A stretch of 14,694 nucleotides of DNA from Actinomycetota bacterium (GTDB lineage Bacteria; Actinomycetota; Acidimicrobiia; IMCC26256; PALSA-610), in NCBI GenBank assembly GCA_030839105.1, contig JAUZEI010000209.1, positions 1 to 14,694 of the forward strand. The letters are read 5' to 3'. How positions within the stretch are numbered: position 1 is the stretch's first letter; each line of letters opens with the position of its first letter. The position numbers were made by a program, and so were the translations under genes. Positions 13,203 through 14,694 of this stretch are shown here, in pieces. A model generated the notes under the pieces. That model made no database searches. It saw only the letters and a list, made by a program, of their open reading frames with translations, and was not told where the DNA came from.

Positions 13203-14694
13203 GTGGCCTCGAGTTCCGGACGGAGGATGTCGTGGCGGCTGGACCCGCACGCGCTCCTCGACGAGGCCGTGTCCGGTATGGGTGGCGAGCGACGCGAGGG
13301 GCAGCATCAGCTGACAACCGCGGTCGCCGACGCCATCTCGAAGGGGAACCATCTTCTCGCCGAGGCGCCGACCGGTTCCGGGAAGAGCCTGGCGTACCTC
13401 GTCCCGGCCGTGGCTTCCGGGTTGAAGGTCGTCGTCGCCACCTCGACGATCGCATTGCAGAGTCAGCTCGCAGGCAAGGATCTTCCTGCGCTGCAGGAAT
13501 ACGGAACGTTGAAGTTCTCCTTCGCGGTGTTGAAGGGCCGGTCGAACTATTTGTGCCGCGCGAAATTGCGCGCGGCCGCCGCGCCCGATGCCCTGTTCGA
13601 GCAGCCGGTCGGGCGCGACTTCGGACGGCGGCTCGAACGGCTGCGCGCCTTCGCCGAGCGATCGGAAACGGGCGACCGGTCCGAGCTCGACGCCGATGCG
13701 AACGGTGCCGCCTGGGCGGCGGTGAGTTGTGCGACCGGCGAATGCCCGGGCAAGGCCGATTGTGACGACGGCGGCGAATGCTTTGCCGAACGGGCGCGGG
13801 ACCGTGCCCAGGACGCGTCGATTCTCGTCGTGAACCACGCGCTGTATTGCGCGCACCTCGCGTCCGAGGGGCGAGTGCTTCCCGATCACGACGTCGTGAT
13901 CCTCGACGAGGCGCACTCGTTTCCGGAGAACGCCACGAACGCGTTTGCCGGCGACGTCTCCGCCGACGCGCTGACGCGTTTGAGCACGATGCTGATTCGT
14001 TCGGGTGCCGATACCGAAGCGGTGAACCACCTTGCAGAAGCAGGCCGCGCGTTGTCGGCCGCGATCGAGGCGCGCGACGGGACGGTGCACGTCGGCGCCG
14101 ACGAGGAGATCGATCAGGCGCTCGTGCTCGCGGCCGAGCGCCTCGCGCGCGCCAGTGCGAAGCTCAAGACCGCGGGCGACGAGTACGCCAAGCGCACCGC
14201 GAGCATCGCTACCGGTCGGCTCGAGGTGTTGCGCCGGCTCGCGGCGCCGGGCGCCGACGACGTCGTGTGGGTCGAACGGGTCGGGCGCACGCGTCGCCTC
14301 CGGATCGCGCCGGTCGATGCGGGTGAGACGATCGCCAACGCGTTGCTCGCGCGGCGACCGGTGATCGCCGTTTCGGCGACGCTGGGCGGCGATCCACCCT
14401 TCCCCGCGCTCGCGCGCCAGATGGGATTTCTCCCCGACGCGACTCCCGGGTCGTGGGGCGACCGCGACGACGATGGGCGATGGACTTCGAACGCCGGTCG
14501 TGGTTACGCCTCGGTGCAGACACCCTCGTCGTTCGACTGGAAGACGCAAGCGATCCTCTACGTCGCCAAGGACCTTCCCGATCCGGCGCGCGCCCGCGAC
14601 GAGTGGATGGACGGTTCGGCCGACCGGTTGTGCGAGCTCGTCAATGCCGCGGGCGGACGCGCGCTCGTTCTCTGCACCTCGCGGGCAAACGTCG
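13203..14694 (+). CDS. dinG: DinG/XPD-like iron-sulfur helicase (runs off the right edge)
   Basis: About 497 residues of a superfamily 2 ATP-dependent DNA helicase are present. REGQHQLTTAVADAI is the Q-like motif, EAPTGSGKS (54-62) is Walker A, and VATSTIALQSQL is motif Ia. VVILDEAHSF (231-240) holds the DEAH box, and VIAVSATLGG is motif III. Four cysteines, Cys118 (NYLC), Cys176, Cys181 and Cys187, have the C-x4-C-x5-C spacing of the XPD/DinG 4Fe-4S domain; a fifth, Cys193, follows. Helicase domain 2 begins (WKTQAILYVAKDLPDP, then GGRALVLCTSRANV) and is cut by the window. DinG resolves D-loops and R-loops in DNA repair. I use GTG 13203 (leaderless model); ATG 13227 has GGAGG directly before it, too close for normal use, but remains an alternative start. 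It follows the SRPBCC gene by 34 nt without obvious functional link. Confidence 0.9.
   Translation, partial: MASSSGRRMSWRLDPHALLDEAVSGMGGERREGQHQLTTAVADAISKGNHLLAEAPTGSGKSLAYLVPAVASGLKVVVATSTIALQSQLAGKDLPALQEYGTLKFSFAVLKGRSNYLCRAKLRAAAAPDALFEQPVGRDFGRRLERLRAFAERSETGDRSELDADANGAAWAAVSCATGECPGKADCDDGGECFAERARDRAQDASILVVNHALYCAHLASEGRVLPDHDVVILDEAHSFPENATNAFAGDVSADALTRLSTMLIRSGADTEAVNHLAEAGRALSAAIEARDGTVHVGADEEIDQALVLAAERLARASAKLKTAGDEYAKRTASIATGRLEVLRRLAAPGADDVVWVERVGRTRRLRIAPVDAGETIANALLARRPVIAVSATLGGDPPFPALARQMGFLPDATPGSWGDRDDDGRWTSNAGRGYASVQTPSSFDWKTQAILYVAKDLPDPARARDEWMDGSADRLCELVNAAGGRALVLCTSRANV

Noticed and set aside
13152..14549. 465-residue open frame on the minus strand
   Set aside because: It is antisense to the DinG-like helicase, whose motifs are unmistakable.

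Overview
The window is high-GC DNA with short intergenic gaps, GTG/TTG starts and actinobacterial protein families: a BTAD/SARP regulator, a Rv1625c-like class III cyclase domain, a GAF protein, a SnoaL-like protein and tandem transglutaminase-like proteins. I infer an actinomycete, possibly Acidimicrobiia-like, but nothing here fixes the taxon. No rRNA, tRNA, CRISPR array or insertion sequence was seen.

Region 1 (1-1869) holds the 5' part of a leftward GAF-domain gene, a divergent small protein with a degenerate GGDEF domain, and a broken leftward PEP mutase/isocitrate lyase family gene. Region 2 (1969-8062) is all rightward: a 1346-residue regulator (OmpR-like DNA-binding domain, BTAD, STAND-type ATPase, TPR-like region, C-terminal nucleotide cyclase), a tryptophan-rich protein of unknown function, a SnoaL-like protein and a cyclic-nucleotide-binding-domain protein. 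In front of the last gene are three TCGAG-type heptads at exact 11-bp period, 8 bp before a -10-like hexamer. This is the published layout of SARP-dependent promoters. It suggests a testable circuit in which the SARP-cyclase fusion both makes a cyclic nucleotide and activates the gene for a nucleotide-binding protein.

Region 3 (8100-9612) holds a perfect 15-bp hairpin, a transglutaminase-like gene whose expected His position reads Cys, and a second transglutaminase-like gene that has lost its catalytic core. Region 4 (9605-12188) is leftward: an aldo/keto reductase, a short possible epimerase relic, and two overlapping SAM methyltransferases. Region 5 (12273-14694) is rightward: an ArsR repressor with a concentric operator, its SRPBCC partner (4-bp overlap), and a DinG-like iron-sulfur helicase cut by the window edge.

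Two genes have lost an internal core segment while both flanks still read cleanly, and a third may survive only as a C-terminal scrap. This points either to recent gene decay or to assembly or consensus error; reads would decide.
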